NCBI GenBank assembly: GCA_964619935.1
Contig: CAZUGO010000041.1
Span: forward strand, 1-29,372
Source of the DNA: CAZUGO01 sp964619935
GTDB lineage: Bacteria; Planctomycetota; Phycisphaerae; UBA1845; CAIVHJ01
DNA: 29,372 bases
Direction: 5' to 3'
Shown one piece after another: positions 9,084 to 17,101 of the stretch. The notes below the pieces were generated by a model. The model ran no database searches, was not told the origin of the DNA, and was given only the letters and a program-made list of their open reading frames with translations. Made by a program: the position numbers and the translations under genes. The number at the start of each line of letters is the position of its first letter. Within the stretch, counting starts at the first letter, position 1.

Positions 9084-10573
9084 CGTTGGAACACTCCCAT
9101 CTGTGTCGGCGCGCCGACGGCCGCATCCTCCGGCCCGACCGGCAGAAACCGCACCGCGTACCCGAACCGCTCCCCCACGCCACGGGCCCAGCCCTCGAAC
9201 TCCGTTCGTGTCCACTCGAATCGATGGTCGCGGTGGCGCAACTGGTCCGCGGGCAATGTCTCCCACTTCACGTTGTACTCGCGGTTCGGCGTTGTCATGA
9301 TCACCGCCTTTGGCCGCGCGAACTCGAAGACGACCCGCTCAAACGCGGCGAGGCGCGCCGGGTCGAGGTGCTCGACCACTTCCACGCAGGCCGCTGCATC
9401 AAAGCCGTCCAGGCGCCCATCGCGGTACAGCAGCGAGCCGTGCATCAACTCGAGCCGTTGACGCCTTGTCGGCGGCAGGCGGTCCAGCCGCAGACGTTCA
9501 GAGGCGATCCTCAGTGAGCGCAGCGAAATGTCCATCCCGACGATCCGCTCGAACTGCTTGTCGTCGAGCAGCAGGCGCAGGAGCTTGCCTTCGCCGCAGC
9601 CGATGTCGACGACGGATTTGGCGCCGCTGCCGCGCAGGGCGGCCAGGACCGCCGCAAGGCGCTCTGTGTTCAGCGTCGGCACGCGATCGGCGACGGCGTC
9701 CGTATCGAGATCCTCCACGTCCTCGACTGGCACCGCTTCGCCCGCGCCTCCCGCTTCTTTGCCCGCGGAAATCTGGGCCTCCAGCGCGGCCTCCTCCTGC
9801 TCGTACTGCACCTGTTCGGTCTCCGGGTCGAGGTGATCCTCCTCAGCGAGCCGAGCAAGTGCCGCGCGCGTCAGCGTGCGCTGATGCTTAAGATAACGCC
9901 GGGTGATCGCACCACGCTCGGGATGCGCTGCGAGCCAGCCTTCGCCCTTGCGGAGCAGCTTCTCCACTTCGTCGTCACCAACCCAATAGTGCTTGTCGTT
10001 GTCGAGCACAGGGATCAACACATACAGGTGGGTGAGCAGGTCGCAGAGCCGCCCCTGGCCCCGAAGCGTTACGGTGAAGTAGCGGCTGTCGCCCCAGTCG
10101 ACGAATTTCCGGTCGAGCGGGTGCTGCTGCGCAGTGATTGTGTAGCCGAGCGGCTCAAAGAGGCGGCGCAAGAATGCCTCACCGCCACGACACGGGAGCA
10201 CAGCGATCTTCGCCTCGAACGGCAGGGCGGCAACCACGAGTTCTGGCCGATCGCTGCAACGCCCACCAAGTGCTGAACCGTAGACCTGCGCGATGGCGAC
10301 GCTCATGAAGCTGCTCGCTGCGTACGGCCGGTCGTTGACGTACTGCTGGAGCGCGAACCGATCGCCCGGCGGCCCGCCGCGCCGGCGCACGAGTCCGACC
10401 GGATCGATGTCGAGCAGCAGCGCGGCTGTGCAACGCTGGTCGGTCGCCTCAGGGTAGAAGACGTGGGCACGTCCGAACGCCAGCTCAAACACCTGTGCCC
10501 TGGCCGGGTGCTTGTGCAGCAACCAGCCGAGATCGGTCGCTGGTGGGCGGGTTGTCGTGAGCGTCAGCAGCAC
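9080..10573 (-). CDS. hen1: Hen1, 3'-terminal RNA ribose 2'-O-methyltransferase
   Basis: 497 residues from a GTG start. The N-terminal 'LLTLTTTRPPATDLGWLLHK' matches the usual start of bacterial Hen1 ('MLLTITTTHRPATDLGYLLHK'), which fixes the start. Residues 1-240 are the bacterial-specific region that contacts the Pnkp ligase. An acidic linker (about 245-295) follows, then the SAM-dependent methyltransferase with 'DIGCGEGK' (323-330), 'GMDIS' (346-350) and the metal-binding cluster 'EVVEH' (Glu398, Glu401, His402) plus His450. Hen1 methylates the 2'-OH at the break before ligation, which protects the repaired RNA from being cut again. It overlaps pnkp by about 4 bases, so translation is coupled. 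All expected catalytic residues are present. Confidence 0.96.
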   Translation of the reverse strand: MLLTLTTTRPPATDLGWLLHKHPARAQVFELAFGRAHVFYPEATDQRCTAALLLDIDPVGLVRRRGGPPGDRFALQQYVNDRPYAASSFMSVAIAQVYGSALGGRCSDRPELVVAALPFEAKIAVLPCRGGEAFLRRLFEPLGYTITAQQHPLDRKFVDWGDSRYFTVTLRGQGRLCDLLTHLYVLIPVLDNDKHYWVGDDEVEKLLRKGEGWLAAHPERGAITRRYLKHQRTLTRAALARLAEEDHLDPETEQVQYEQEEAALEAQISAGKEAGGAGEAVPVEDVEDLDTDAVADRVPTLNTERLAAVLAALRGSGAKSVVDIGCGEGKLLRLLLDDKQFERIVGMDISLRSLRIASERLRLDRLPPTRRQRLELMHGSLLYRDGRLDGFDAAACVEVVEHLDPARLAAFERVVFEFARPKAVIMTTPNREYNVKWETLPADQLRHRDHRFEWTRTEFEGWARGVGERFGYAVRFLPVGPEDAAVGAPTQMGVFQR

Positions 10574-10598
10574 GTTGCGTTCCCTGTGCCTCGCGGCT

Positions 10599-10677
10599 CC
10601 ATGTCGGTAGCGAGCCCGCGTGAAGCACGTAATCTACCCTTCCGGGCTGGACGTTCGAACCCCGGCCACCGACATGG
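10599..10677. other. Structured inverted-repeat element in the hen1 leader
   Basis: A perfect 10-base inverted repeat, CCATGTCGGT (10599-10608) and ACCGACATGG (10668-10677), encloses two smaller stems: CGTG/CACG around a 3-base loop, and CCGGG/CCCGG around the palindrome GTTCGAAC. On either strand the fold resembles a three-way junction. It is only superficially tRNA-like, because no standard T arm or anticodon arm can be drawn. It fills most of the 118-base gap between the dead methylase gene and hen1, so it could be a terminator, a regulatory leader or a recombination scar. Confidence 0.45.
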
Positions 10678-10691
10678 TTTCCGGCGAGCAT

Positions 10692-11782
10692 TCACCGGCG
10701 GCCGGGAACGTAGCGCCAGAGCACGTAGAACCGGCTGGCGGGGTCGACCGCTGTGATCCCGCGGGCGACCTTGCCGGCGATCTGCTCCAGCATGACGTCG
10801 AGCACGACACCCTCGACCTTGGCGAGGAACCGCTCAGCCGGAACCTCCTCACCGTTGGCGTACTCGACGCGCTCGTATTTTGTGAACGCTCGCAAGCCGG
10901 CCCCGACGGCGGCGATGACAAGATCGGCACCTGTGATACCTTGGTCCCAAAGCGTTGCCACGCGCTCATGGATGATCTGATCAAGGTCGGGACGGACATC
11001 GTCTTCGTAGTTCCCCGCTCCGGTTTCGGATCGCCGTTTTCTTGCAATAAGGAATATGCTAGAAGCCAGCGCCGCAGAATCCTGCGCCCGGAGCCGTCCC
11101 TTCTTTTCGGTATCCATTGGCCAGGCCTAGTGACGATGAACCCTACCTTTCTCATGGCGTCAACAAGTGTGGACCAACCAAGCGTCGTCTTGTGCGCGTA
11201 CACGACAATCAAATGGCCGTCGGCTTCTAGAGTGCGACCGGCTTGGGCAAAGGAAGCCTCGCAACCCAGTCGCAGCGCCTCCAGCGGAATCGCGCCGCCG
11301 CCGGCGAACATGTCCAGCACGCGCGGGCGCGGAGCCCGGCCGCTCTCGATGTCCTCGCGCGTGACCTTCTTCTTGTCGCTTGGCCACTTGAACTCGTCCA
11401 CCCACGCGGGCCACTCGCCGGTCTTGGCCGCCCCGGTCAATTCCGTCGTGAGCCGATCGGCGTGGGCGCTGAGGATGTGCTGCTGGGCCTCGGCGATGAC
11501 CCGCGGGTTGCCGGGATACTTGCACAGCTCGCTGACGAACTTCGCCGCGTTGGCCCGCTCGAGGCTCTGCTTCTTGTTGTCCGGTCCGTTCTCCGGCACG
11601 AACTGCGACGCTGGCACGAGCGCCCCATACACCACCGCCCGACAAGCAACCAACGGCCGCCGCGCCCACCACAGGTGCAGCGTGGAGATGTGCCCCTTGC
11701 GGACGTTCTTCTCCCGCGAGGCCTCGGCGCTGATGGCCTGGATGGGCAGGTAGTCTTCGATGCGTCGCTTGTCGTCAGGCAT
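10692..11782 (-). pseudogene. DUF1156 DNA methyltransferase, internally deleted and frameshifted
   Basis: The ATG at 11782 lies inside the end of the PIN gene. The first ~176 residues are a DUF1156 N-terminus: 'RRIEDYLPIQAISAEASREK', 'STLHLWWARRPLVACRAV' and SAM motif I 'VLDMFAGGGAIPLEALRLG'. The frame then jumps, at about 11255/11254, straight to the C-terminal region 'RTLEADGHLIVVYAHKTTLG'. The several hundred residues normally between these parts, including the catalytic DPPY-type motif, are missing. At about 11128/11129 one base is lost: restoring a G in 'act-gag-gcc-tgg' gives 'VTEAWPMDTEKKGR' and joins the remaining frame (11117 to 10692), which ends 'ASRFYVLWRYVPGRR'. The usual length is about 900-1000 residues. 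Family members are adenine-type methylases of DISARM/Hma-like phage-defence loci. This copy cannot be active. Confidence 0.9.
11632..11682 (-). repeat. DUF1156 'LHLWWARRP' block, copy B
   Basis: This 51-base block matches 13291-13341 at 45 positions, including 29 consecutive bases. Here it is in frame and encodes LHLWWARRPLVACRAV, the family's signature. Confidence 0.85.
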
Positions 11783-12227
11783 CCGTACTCCCCCTAGTGC
11801 CGAGTTCCTCCTGCGAATTCACGTAGCTGGTGACGCTCAGGCCAGGAATAGATCGGCCGGCGAAATCTGCGTCATGCGCCAGCAGCGGAAGCTCACGATG
11901 CACGGCGGTTGCGGCGATCCAGCAGTCACCTGCTTCAAATCGCCGTCCCGCCTTTCTGGACAGCGCCATGACGCGGGCCCAGACCTTGGCCAGCTCGTAA
12001 TCGTACGGGATGACGAGAAAGCGGCGAACGAAGGCGTCAAGCCCTGAACGCGCGTTGTCGCCCCACTTGTTTGCCTCCGCCCAATCCCACAACTCAGCGA
12101 CCGTCTGGAAGCTCAGCGCCAGCGTTTGCCCTTGCATGTGCGGCTCGTACTTCGCGCGAAGCGCATCGGACTTCTTCTTCGGGTGCAGAAGAGAGGCGAC
12201 GCTCGTGTCGAGCAGGACGACGCTCAT
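11775..12227 (-). CDS. PIN-domain ribonuclease (VapC-like toxin)
   Basis: 150 residues. Four acidic positions of a PIN nuclease are present: Asp7 in 'VVLLDTSV', Glu45 in 'TVAELWDW', Asp101 in 'AGDCWIAATA' and Asp119 in 'LLAHDADF'. The length is typical of VapC-like toxins, which cut tRNA, rRNA or mRNA in the cytoplasm; the RNA target of this one is unknown. Its ATG overlaps the stop of the upstream 333-residue protein (ATGA), so the two are co-translated like a toxin-antitoxin pair. Its own 3' end contains the start codon of the DUF1156 gene. No frameshift or missing catalytic residue is seen, so it appears functional within an otherwise decaying operon. Confidence 0.85.
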   Translation of the reverse strand: MSVVLLDTSVASLLHPKKKSDALRAKYEPHMQGQTLALSFQTVAELWDWAEANKWGDNARSGLDAFVRRFLVIPYDYELAKVWARVMALSRKAGRRFEAGDCWIAATAVHRELPLLAHDADFAGRSIPGLSVTSYVNSQEELGTRGSTDA

Positions 12228-13225
12228 GCCGCGTCACCTCCGTCTTCGATTTGTCTGCGGGCCGCACGTTCGCGGAGCACATGGTGGAGGAGTTCGTCGG
12301 GGTCGTCATCGACTGGCCAGAGCGCACTGATCTGGTCAAGATCGTCAACGGCCGACACCCCCTGGCGTTCGGCAAGTTCGTCAAGCGTCATCGATTCCCA
12401 GAACGGCACCTCCTGGGTTGCGGCGGCCGCGATCTCCACATCAAGCACGTCGACCGACTCAACCTCGATAATGCGCTCCTTGCCCTCCTCCACGGTTGCA
12501 CGGCCTGTCAGGCGCACAGTACGCATCCAGGCTTCCGGCATTTGCTCCAAGTGTTCCTGCTTGAAGTGGCAAAGCCAGCGGGTGCCGTCCGCCTCCCACA
12601 GCCGACCTGTCAGAGCACCATGTCCGTTCAGCTCTTCGAGACGGCCGGTCTTTGTCGTGCTAGAAACATCGGTCGGCAACCCGAGCAGTTCCTGAACGCG
12701 GGCGCGCAGCGGGGCATCAAGAGCACACGATTGCGCAGCGACGCCGTTCTGAGATTGAAATGTGATGCTGTCGATGCCGTGTTCGAGGACGCGTCCCAAA
12801 TCTTTGCAAGTCTGCAAGACGCCCCGATCAAATCCCGCAGGCAGGCTCGAAGGTGTAACCGCAGCATCCTTGAGTTTCTCCATTCCCGCCGTGAAGGCTT
12901 TCAGGCTCTCCTCCCCGATGTAGCCGAACATGTGCATCTGCGCGGGTGGTTCGCCTAACTCGAGGTCGGCTACCGCGCTACCAGACTTCCACTCAACCAA
13001 GAAGAGCTCGCAGAGTTGCTCGATGTCAGCCCGATCTCGGCCCTGGCGGGCGGATTCCTGGCCGTAGAGAACGCGCCCGACGCGCTTCAACGCCTGCTGC
13101 GTTCGCCTGACGATCTCTGCGAGGTCGGCGGCCGAGAGACGCGCAGCGCCCACCTTCGGCCCTTTTACGGTAACTGTAAGGCGCGACGGCGTGCCGCCTC
13201 GCTGCTGGTGTCCAGCTCTTGCCAT
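12224..13225 (-). CDS. Large antitoxin-like partner of the PIN toxin, function unproven
   Basis: 333 residues from ATG 13225, with GAGGG upstream. I recognise no characterised domain in the body. The N-terminus has 'LTVTVKGPKVGAARLSAADL' followed by a helical segment ('EIVRRTQQALKRVGRVL'), and the middle alternates strands and helices. The C-terminus ('ESMTLDELAERQGVSAVDDL', then 'DELLHHVLRERAARR') looks like the short toxin-wrapping tails of VapB-type antitoxins. The ATGA overlap with the PIN gene strongly suggests an antitoxin role. It is far larger than ordinary VapB proteins (about 70-90 residues), so the N-terminal part may sense something or bind another partner. It sits between the truncated helicase and the methylase, where it may have inserted. 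Confidence 0.6.
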   Translation of the reverse strand: MARAGHQQRGGTPSRLTVTVKGPKVGAARLSAADLAEIVRRTQQALKRVGRVLYGQESARQGRDRADIEQLCELFLVEWKSGSAVADLELGEPPAQMHMFGYIGEESLKAFTAGMEKLKDAAVTPSSLPAGFDRGVLQTCKDLGRVLEHGIDSITFQSQNGVAAQSCALDAPLRARVQELLGLPTDVSSTTKTGRLEELNGHGALTGRLWEADGTRWLCHFKQEHLEQMPEAWMRTVRLTGRATVEEGKERIIEVESVDVLDVEIAAAATQEVPFWESMTLDELAERQGVSAVDDLDQISALWPVDDDPDELLHHVLRERAARRQIEDGGDAA

Positions 13226-13287
13226 TGTTAAACCCTCGACAGCGCTTGTGCCATATACAACTACGTCGCTTCGCTGTCAGTCCCTGC

Positions 13288-15945
13288 CTACCGCCGCCCG
13301 GCACGCGAGCAGCGGCCGCCGCGCCCACCACAGGTGCAGCGGACGGCGATGAGTTCCGCGAAGAGCGTGTCCGAGTCGCCCGTGGTCTTCTGGCCGCGGA
13401 TCGCCATCTCAAAGAAGTGCAGGCGGTACGCGGTCTCGGCCGTGGGATCGACGAAAAACGCGACGCCGCCGGTCATCGCCGCAAGGGTCTCGTTGAGGCG
13501 TTCATCGACGGCGGCATATAGGGGATGACCTGGGCCGAGAAGCACCGCATCAATGTGCTGGTCGAGATCGAGGTGCTCCTTGTGAAACGAAATCTTGCGG
13601 TAGGCGGACTCCGGCTTGCCCAGGCGACGAACGGCATTGAGGCGTTCCGAACGGAGGTCGGCGAGCACATGTTCGATCCGCCACAGGCCGTCGGCGCGCG
13701 GTTCGAGTTTGAGCCCGACCTCTCTCGCCGCCTCGATGCAGTGCTTCTCGACGTACTTGGGCATGAGGCGGCGTTCCTCGGCCTCGGCATTGGAACGCTG
13801 AAACGAAGAGAAGTCCACGCTCGCCCGCGCAAGGGCGATGCCGGTGGCTTGCTCGTATTCGCGCAGGCGTGAGGGGTCAATCTTCTCAATGCGGTCGATG
13901 TATTCGTCGAGTCGGCGCGGGTCGTGGGCCGCGTCGCGGAGCATCTCCGGAAGATTCACGTCGTTGAGCGAGAGCACTTCGCCGATCACATCGAAAACGC
14001 GGTCGGCGAGAACCTCGCGCATCTGCTCCAGCTTCTCGAGCAATCGATGCAGAATCCGGCCTTCGATGATGGGTTGGCCCTCTTCCGAGTCGCTGGAGAC
14101 GAAATTGTATGCGTGGCATTCGCGCTCCTGACCGATTCGGTGGATGCAGCCGAGTCGTTGCTCGAGGCGTGTCGGGTTCCAGGGCAAGTCGTAGTTGATC
14201 ATCAAGTGACAGAATTGGAGGTTGATTCCCTCGCCGGCTGCCTCGGTCGCAACGCAGACCTGAGCCGTCGTGCGGAATTGCTCCTGTGCCCGCTTGCGAT
14301 CGCGCGGGTTCATGCCGCCGTGAATGTCGCAGGTCGAGTAGCCCCATCGCTTCAGGTGTTCGCAGAGGTAGGTCAGCGTGTCGCGGTGCTCGGTGAAAAT
14401 GAGCAGCTTGCCGCGTCCGTCGGCAAGTTCATGGAACTCGGCTTTCTCCATGCATTGCCGAAGCGCTTCGAGCTTTGAGTCGCGGGCGTGGTCTCGAACG
14501 CGTTTCGCCTGGGCGTGCAGATCTTGGAGCGCGGCGATTTCCGCGCGAAGCTGATCCAACTCGACGGCGGCGGTGACCTCGTCCACCAGCCGATCGCGCA
14601 CATCGTCGTCAAGATCATCCTCGTCCTGTTCAGCATCGGTGATGCGCCCTTGGATTTCCGCCAGGCGTTTCGCCAGTTGCTTCGGCGACAGCTCCTCGAG
14701 TTCCTGAAGCAGAGCCTGCTGCCGTTCGAGCCTGCGTCGGATCGATTCGCAGATGGCGAACGTGGAACTGGCCAGCCGACGTTGCAGCACCGTTCGCGCG
14801 AGCGCGACGCTGGCCTTCTTGCGACCGGTGGCCTGGGGAAGGAAGCGATTGATAAACGCGGTGACGGCCTTGTAGAGGTCGTATTCCTCGCGATTCAGTT
14901 TGAACGTGACCGTGTGCGCGTGGCGGTCCGGAAACAGCCGGCGGCCGTGGACGTCCCTCAGGTCTTCCTTGAGCCGGCGAAGGGCCCACGGGCACTCCGC
15001 CCCGAGACGGAGAATGTCGCGGCGAATCTCGCCCGCCCGGTCCGCGAGGCGATGCGGCTCTGGGAAAATGTCGGGGTCGATCAAGCGAACGAAATGCGCG
15101 AACCGATCGTCGTCGCCGTGGTGCGGCGTCGCGGTGAGCAGGAGCACATGATCGGCCTGCGACGTGAGCCGCTCGGCGAGTTGATACCGCTTGGTCTTGT
15201 CAGGTTCGTCGCCGCGCGACGCCGACCGCTTCGTATAGGCGCTGCACTTGTGCGCCTCGTCGATCACAACCATATCCCAGCGTTGTTGCCAAACGCGCTC
15301 GCGGACGTCGTCCTGCTTGGCGTAGTCCAGCGACGCCACAACTTGGTTCGAACGCTGCCAGGGATTGACGAGTTGCTGCTGGTCGACGGCCGCGAAGATG
15401 ATGTCGAACGGTTCGCCGAACCAGCGGAGGAGTTCGTCCTGCCACTGGATGGTCAGCGGCGCTGGGCAAAGGATGAGAACGCGATCAATGGCTTGCCGAA
15501 GCTTCAGCTCCTTGATGAGCAGTCCGGCCATGATCGTCTTGCCCGCGCCGGGATCATCGGCCAGCAGGTATCGAAGGCGAGGCTGTGGCAGCATGCGAAG
15601 GTAGACGGCTTCGATTTGGTGCGGCAACGTGCGGATGCCAGAGAGGCTGACTGCGAACTGCTTGTCGTGGGCGTAGGCCAGGCGAACTCGTGCGGACTCC
15701 ACCAGCAGCCGCGTCTTCTCTGGATCAGCGGCGGCGACCATCGCTCGCTCATCCATGCGTTGGCCGAAGACGGCATCGGCCTCCTCAAAGGACAGGATAG
15801 CTTCGTCGGGCGTGCCATCGCTGAGTCGAACGCGGCACTCGTAGCCGGTTCCGAGCGAGCGCACGGATTCCAAGACCACGGACTCCGGGAAATGTCCGGG
15901 GAGGGCAACCCGCTGACCAATGGGGTACTCCCGCCCTTCGGTCAT
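13288..15945 (-). CDS. SNF2-family helicase (DrmD-like), C-terminally truncated
   Basis: 885 codons from ATG 15945, which overlaps the stop of the HTH gene (ATGA). Helicase elements in order are 'LADDPGAGKT' (128-137), 'LILCPAPLTIQWQDE', 'VVIDEAH' (226-232), 'LLLTATPHHGD', 'KLLIFTEHRDTL', 'IHGGMNPRDR' and 'LEQRLGCIHRIGQ'. This is the SNF2-like type seen as DrmD in class 1 DISARM and in related helicase-methylase-ATPase loci. It would be an ATP-driven DNA translocase. The native sequence runs to about residue 869 ('ELIAVR'). The last 16 residues ('CTCGGRGGRCSRAGRR') are an out-of-frame read through a DUF1156 remnant, so the true C-terminus is lost. In motif VI the position before 'IHRIGQ' that is usually Arg is Cys. 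It is probably inactive or impaired. Confidence 0.88.
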   Translation of the reverse strand: MTEGREYPIGQRVALPGHFPESVVLESVRSLGTGYECRVRLSDGTPDEAILSFEEADAVFGQRMDERAMVAAADPEKTRLLVESARVRLAYAHDKQFAVSLSGIRTLPHQIEAVYLRMLPQPRLRYLLADDPGAGKTIMAGLLIKELKLRQAIDRVLILCPAPLTIQWQDELLRWFGEPFDIIFAAVDQQQLVNPWQRSNQVVASLDYAKQDDVRERVWQQRWDMVVIDEAHKCSAYTKRSASRGDEPDKTKRYQLAERLTSQADHVLLLTATPHHGDDDRFAHFVRLIDPDIFPEPHRLADRAGEIRRDILRLGAECPWALRRLKEDLRDVHGRRLFPDRHAHTVTFKLNREEYDLYKAVTAFINRFLPQATGRKKASVALARTVLQRRLASSTFAICESIRRRLERQQALLQELEELSPKQLAKRLAEIQGRITDAEQDEDDLDDDVRDRLVDEVTAAVELDQLRAEIAALQDLHAQAKRVRDHARDSKLEALRQCMEKAEFHELADGRGKLLIFTEHRDTLTYLCEHLKRWGYSTCDIHGGMNPRDRKRAQEQFRTTAQVCVATEAAGEGINLQFCHLMINYDLPWNPTRLEQRLGCIHRIGQERECHAYNFVSSDSEEGQPIIEGRILHRLLEKLEQMREVLADRVFDVIGEVLSLNDVNLPEMLRDAAHDPRRLDEYIDRIEKIDPSRLREYEQATGIALARASVDFSSFQRSNAEAEERRLMPKYVEKHCIEAAREVGLKLEPRADGLWRIEHVLADLRSERLNAVRRLGKPESAYRKISFHKEHLDLDQHIDAVLLGPGHPLYAAVDERLNETLAAMTGGVAFFVDPTAETAYRLHFFEMAIRGQKTTGDSDTLFAELIAVRCTCGGRGGRCSRAGRR
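13291..13341 (-). repeat. DUF1156 'LHLWWARRP' block, copy A (remnant of a second methylase)
   Basis: 45 of 51 bases match 11632-11682. In the methylase frame it reads LHLWWARRPLLACRAA, and the differences from copy B are mostly synonymous or conservative. In the helicase frame it reads nonsense. This places a lost DUF1156 gene directly after the helicase. Confidence 0.85.
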
Positions 15946-16157
15946 TTCGATTGCCCCCGGCTCAGCTTCGTTGATTCGGCTGGATACTCCGTGAGCCATC
16001 GATCGATGCCATCCTTGTGAAACCGCCAATGTCGGCCGACTTTCTGGGCCGGCAGCTTGCCCTCCTGAGCGAGCTTGTAGAGCGTCGACCGAGAGATCTT
16101 CAGGTACTTCGAGAGCTCTCCGATGGTCATCACCGCGTCAGATGGCGCTTTGGCCAT
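15942..16157 (-). CDS. Excisionase-family helix-turn-helix DNA-binding protein
   Basis: 71 residues. 'MTIGELSKYLKISRSTLYKL' and 'GKLPAQKVGRHWRFHKDGID' are a complete MerR/excisionase-type winged HTH (HTH_17), followed by 'RWL' and a short basic tail. Such proteins act as excisionases or as operon regulators. Here the stop overlaps the helicase ATG, so the protein is made with the helicase and is more likely a regulator of the defence operon than a phage excisionase. A promoter-like sequence with an inverted TTGACA/TGTCAA pair lies upstream and may be its operator. Confidence 0.88.
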   Translation of the reverse strand: MAKAPSDAVMTIGELSKYLKISRSTLYKLAQEGKLPAQKVGRHWRFHKDGIDRWLTEYPAESTKLSRGQSK

Positions 16158-16213
16158 AACAGGGATTCTTCCTTCCGGGACGGCGGACGCAACCCACGCC
16201 TGGCTGGGTGGCC

Positions 16214-16242
16214 ATTTGACAGTTGTTAGCGGCGGTTGTCAA
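16214..16242 (-). promoter_or_regulatory. Sigma-70-like promoter for the defence operon, with inverted repeat
   Basis: On the minus strand TTGACA (16242-16237), a 17-base spacer and TCAAAT (16219-16214) lie 57 bases before the HTH gene start. The element is also an inverted repeat (TTGACA on both strands), a plausible site for autoregulation. It overlaps the end of the upstream frameshifted gene. Confidence 0.45.
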
Positions 16243-16877
16243 TCGTTCAATCGGCGGGCTGCTCGGGGAACGGGTAAATCGCGTTGAACCGTTCCTGGCG
16301 AGCGTCGCAGCCGCAGGGGTGGCCGGTGAGGGCGTGGAACCACTTCTTGAAAGCGTCGCCGCCGACAGGGCCAATGGTGCGGGCGATCGTGTCGCCGACG
16401 CCGCGGTCTTCGGGCGTCGGGAGGTGGGCGATCGTTTTGGCCCAGAGCGGCCACTCGTCGCGCGAAACGGGAACGTCGTCTGACCCGGCGTGGTCGTGAT
16501 TCTCCTCGCCCGATCCGGGCGGCGCGCCTCCTGGCGTCAAGGCAGTGCCTTCGCCGGATCGACCTCGGCAGCCGCAGTCGCCGGTGGGTTGGGTGACGAT
16601 GAATTGCACCTGGCCGGGTTGGCGGTGGACGATCGATGGGGCGGCGTGACAGCGCGGTGGAGGTGTTGATCCGGCGGTTCTCGAAGTGCTCGCCGATGCG
16701 CTGGGCGTAGAGGATCTGGTCTTCGAGGATGGTGCACTTGTACGCCGGCAGGCCATCGCACTCGAGCATGTGCTGCTCGCCGGTCGCCAGGTCATACTCA
16801 AGCGCGAACACGTCGGACTCGGTTTGCCATTGGCCGCTGATCAGCAGCTTGTCGGGTGCATCGGCGCGGTAGGACAC
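16239..16877 (-). pseudogene. Frameshifted conserved hypothetical gene near tRNA-Asn
   Basis: The first ~80 codons from 16877 read a credible protein ('DKLLISGQWQTESDVFALEY', 'YKCTILEDQILYAQRIGEHF', 'ENRRINTSTAL'). After about 16640-16680 credible sequence continues one frame over: 'IVHRQPGQVQFIVTQPTGDC', 'EWPLWAKTIAHLPTPEDRGV', 'GDTIARTIGPVGGDAFKKWF' and 'CGCDARQERFNAIYPFPEQ', with a stop at 16247. A single indel near 16650 would join the two into about 210 residues. The Cys-containing tail 'HPCGCDARQERFNAIYP' resembles a small family I associate with planctomycete mobile DNA, but I cannot name a function. Its position between the tRNA and the defence operon fits an island-edge gene. Confidence 0.55.
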
Positions 16878-16929
16878 GCGGTAGTTTGAACGCGCGAGGT
16901 GTCAACCAGAGCGCGCGAGAGTTCGAGAG

Positions 16930-16974
16930 GGTTGCGCTCGGTGGCCCGAGAGGAACCGTGACGGTTGCGCTCGG
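16930..16974. repeat. 12-base direct repeat GGTTGCGCTCGG
   Basis: Copies lie at 16930-16941 and 16963-16974, with an inverted GCGCTCGG core at 16997-17004. They are in the non-coding stretch upstream of the 16877 gene and could be operator or recombinase sites. Confidence 0.4.
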
Positions 16975-17101
16975 ACCCCGAGATTCGGCTTCGGAACCGA
17001 GCGCGCGGCCACCGGAGGGCGGTGGTCCGAATCGCCCGCAGCTGCGGGGGTTTGACGCGATCCTGCCCCGCTGGGGCTTCATGGCCCGAGCCGTCAACCA
17101 T

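Noticed and set aside
9084..9266. An N-terminal extension of Pnkp up to 9266
   Set aside because: It overlaps the hen1 coding sequence in another frame; the P-loop position fits the family only from the TTG/GTG near 9083-9077.
10599..10677. A tRNA gene in the hen1 leader
   Set aside because: The ends pair like an acceptor stem and there is a GTTCGAAC, but no proper T arm, anticodon arm or D arm can be drawn.
14488..16020. A 510-codon open frame on the plus strand
   Set aside because: It is antisense to the helicase, with shadow-like composition.
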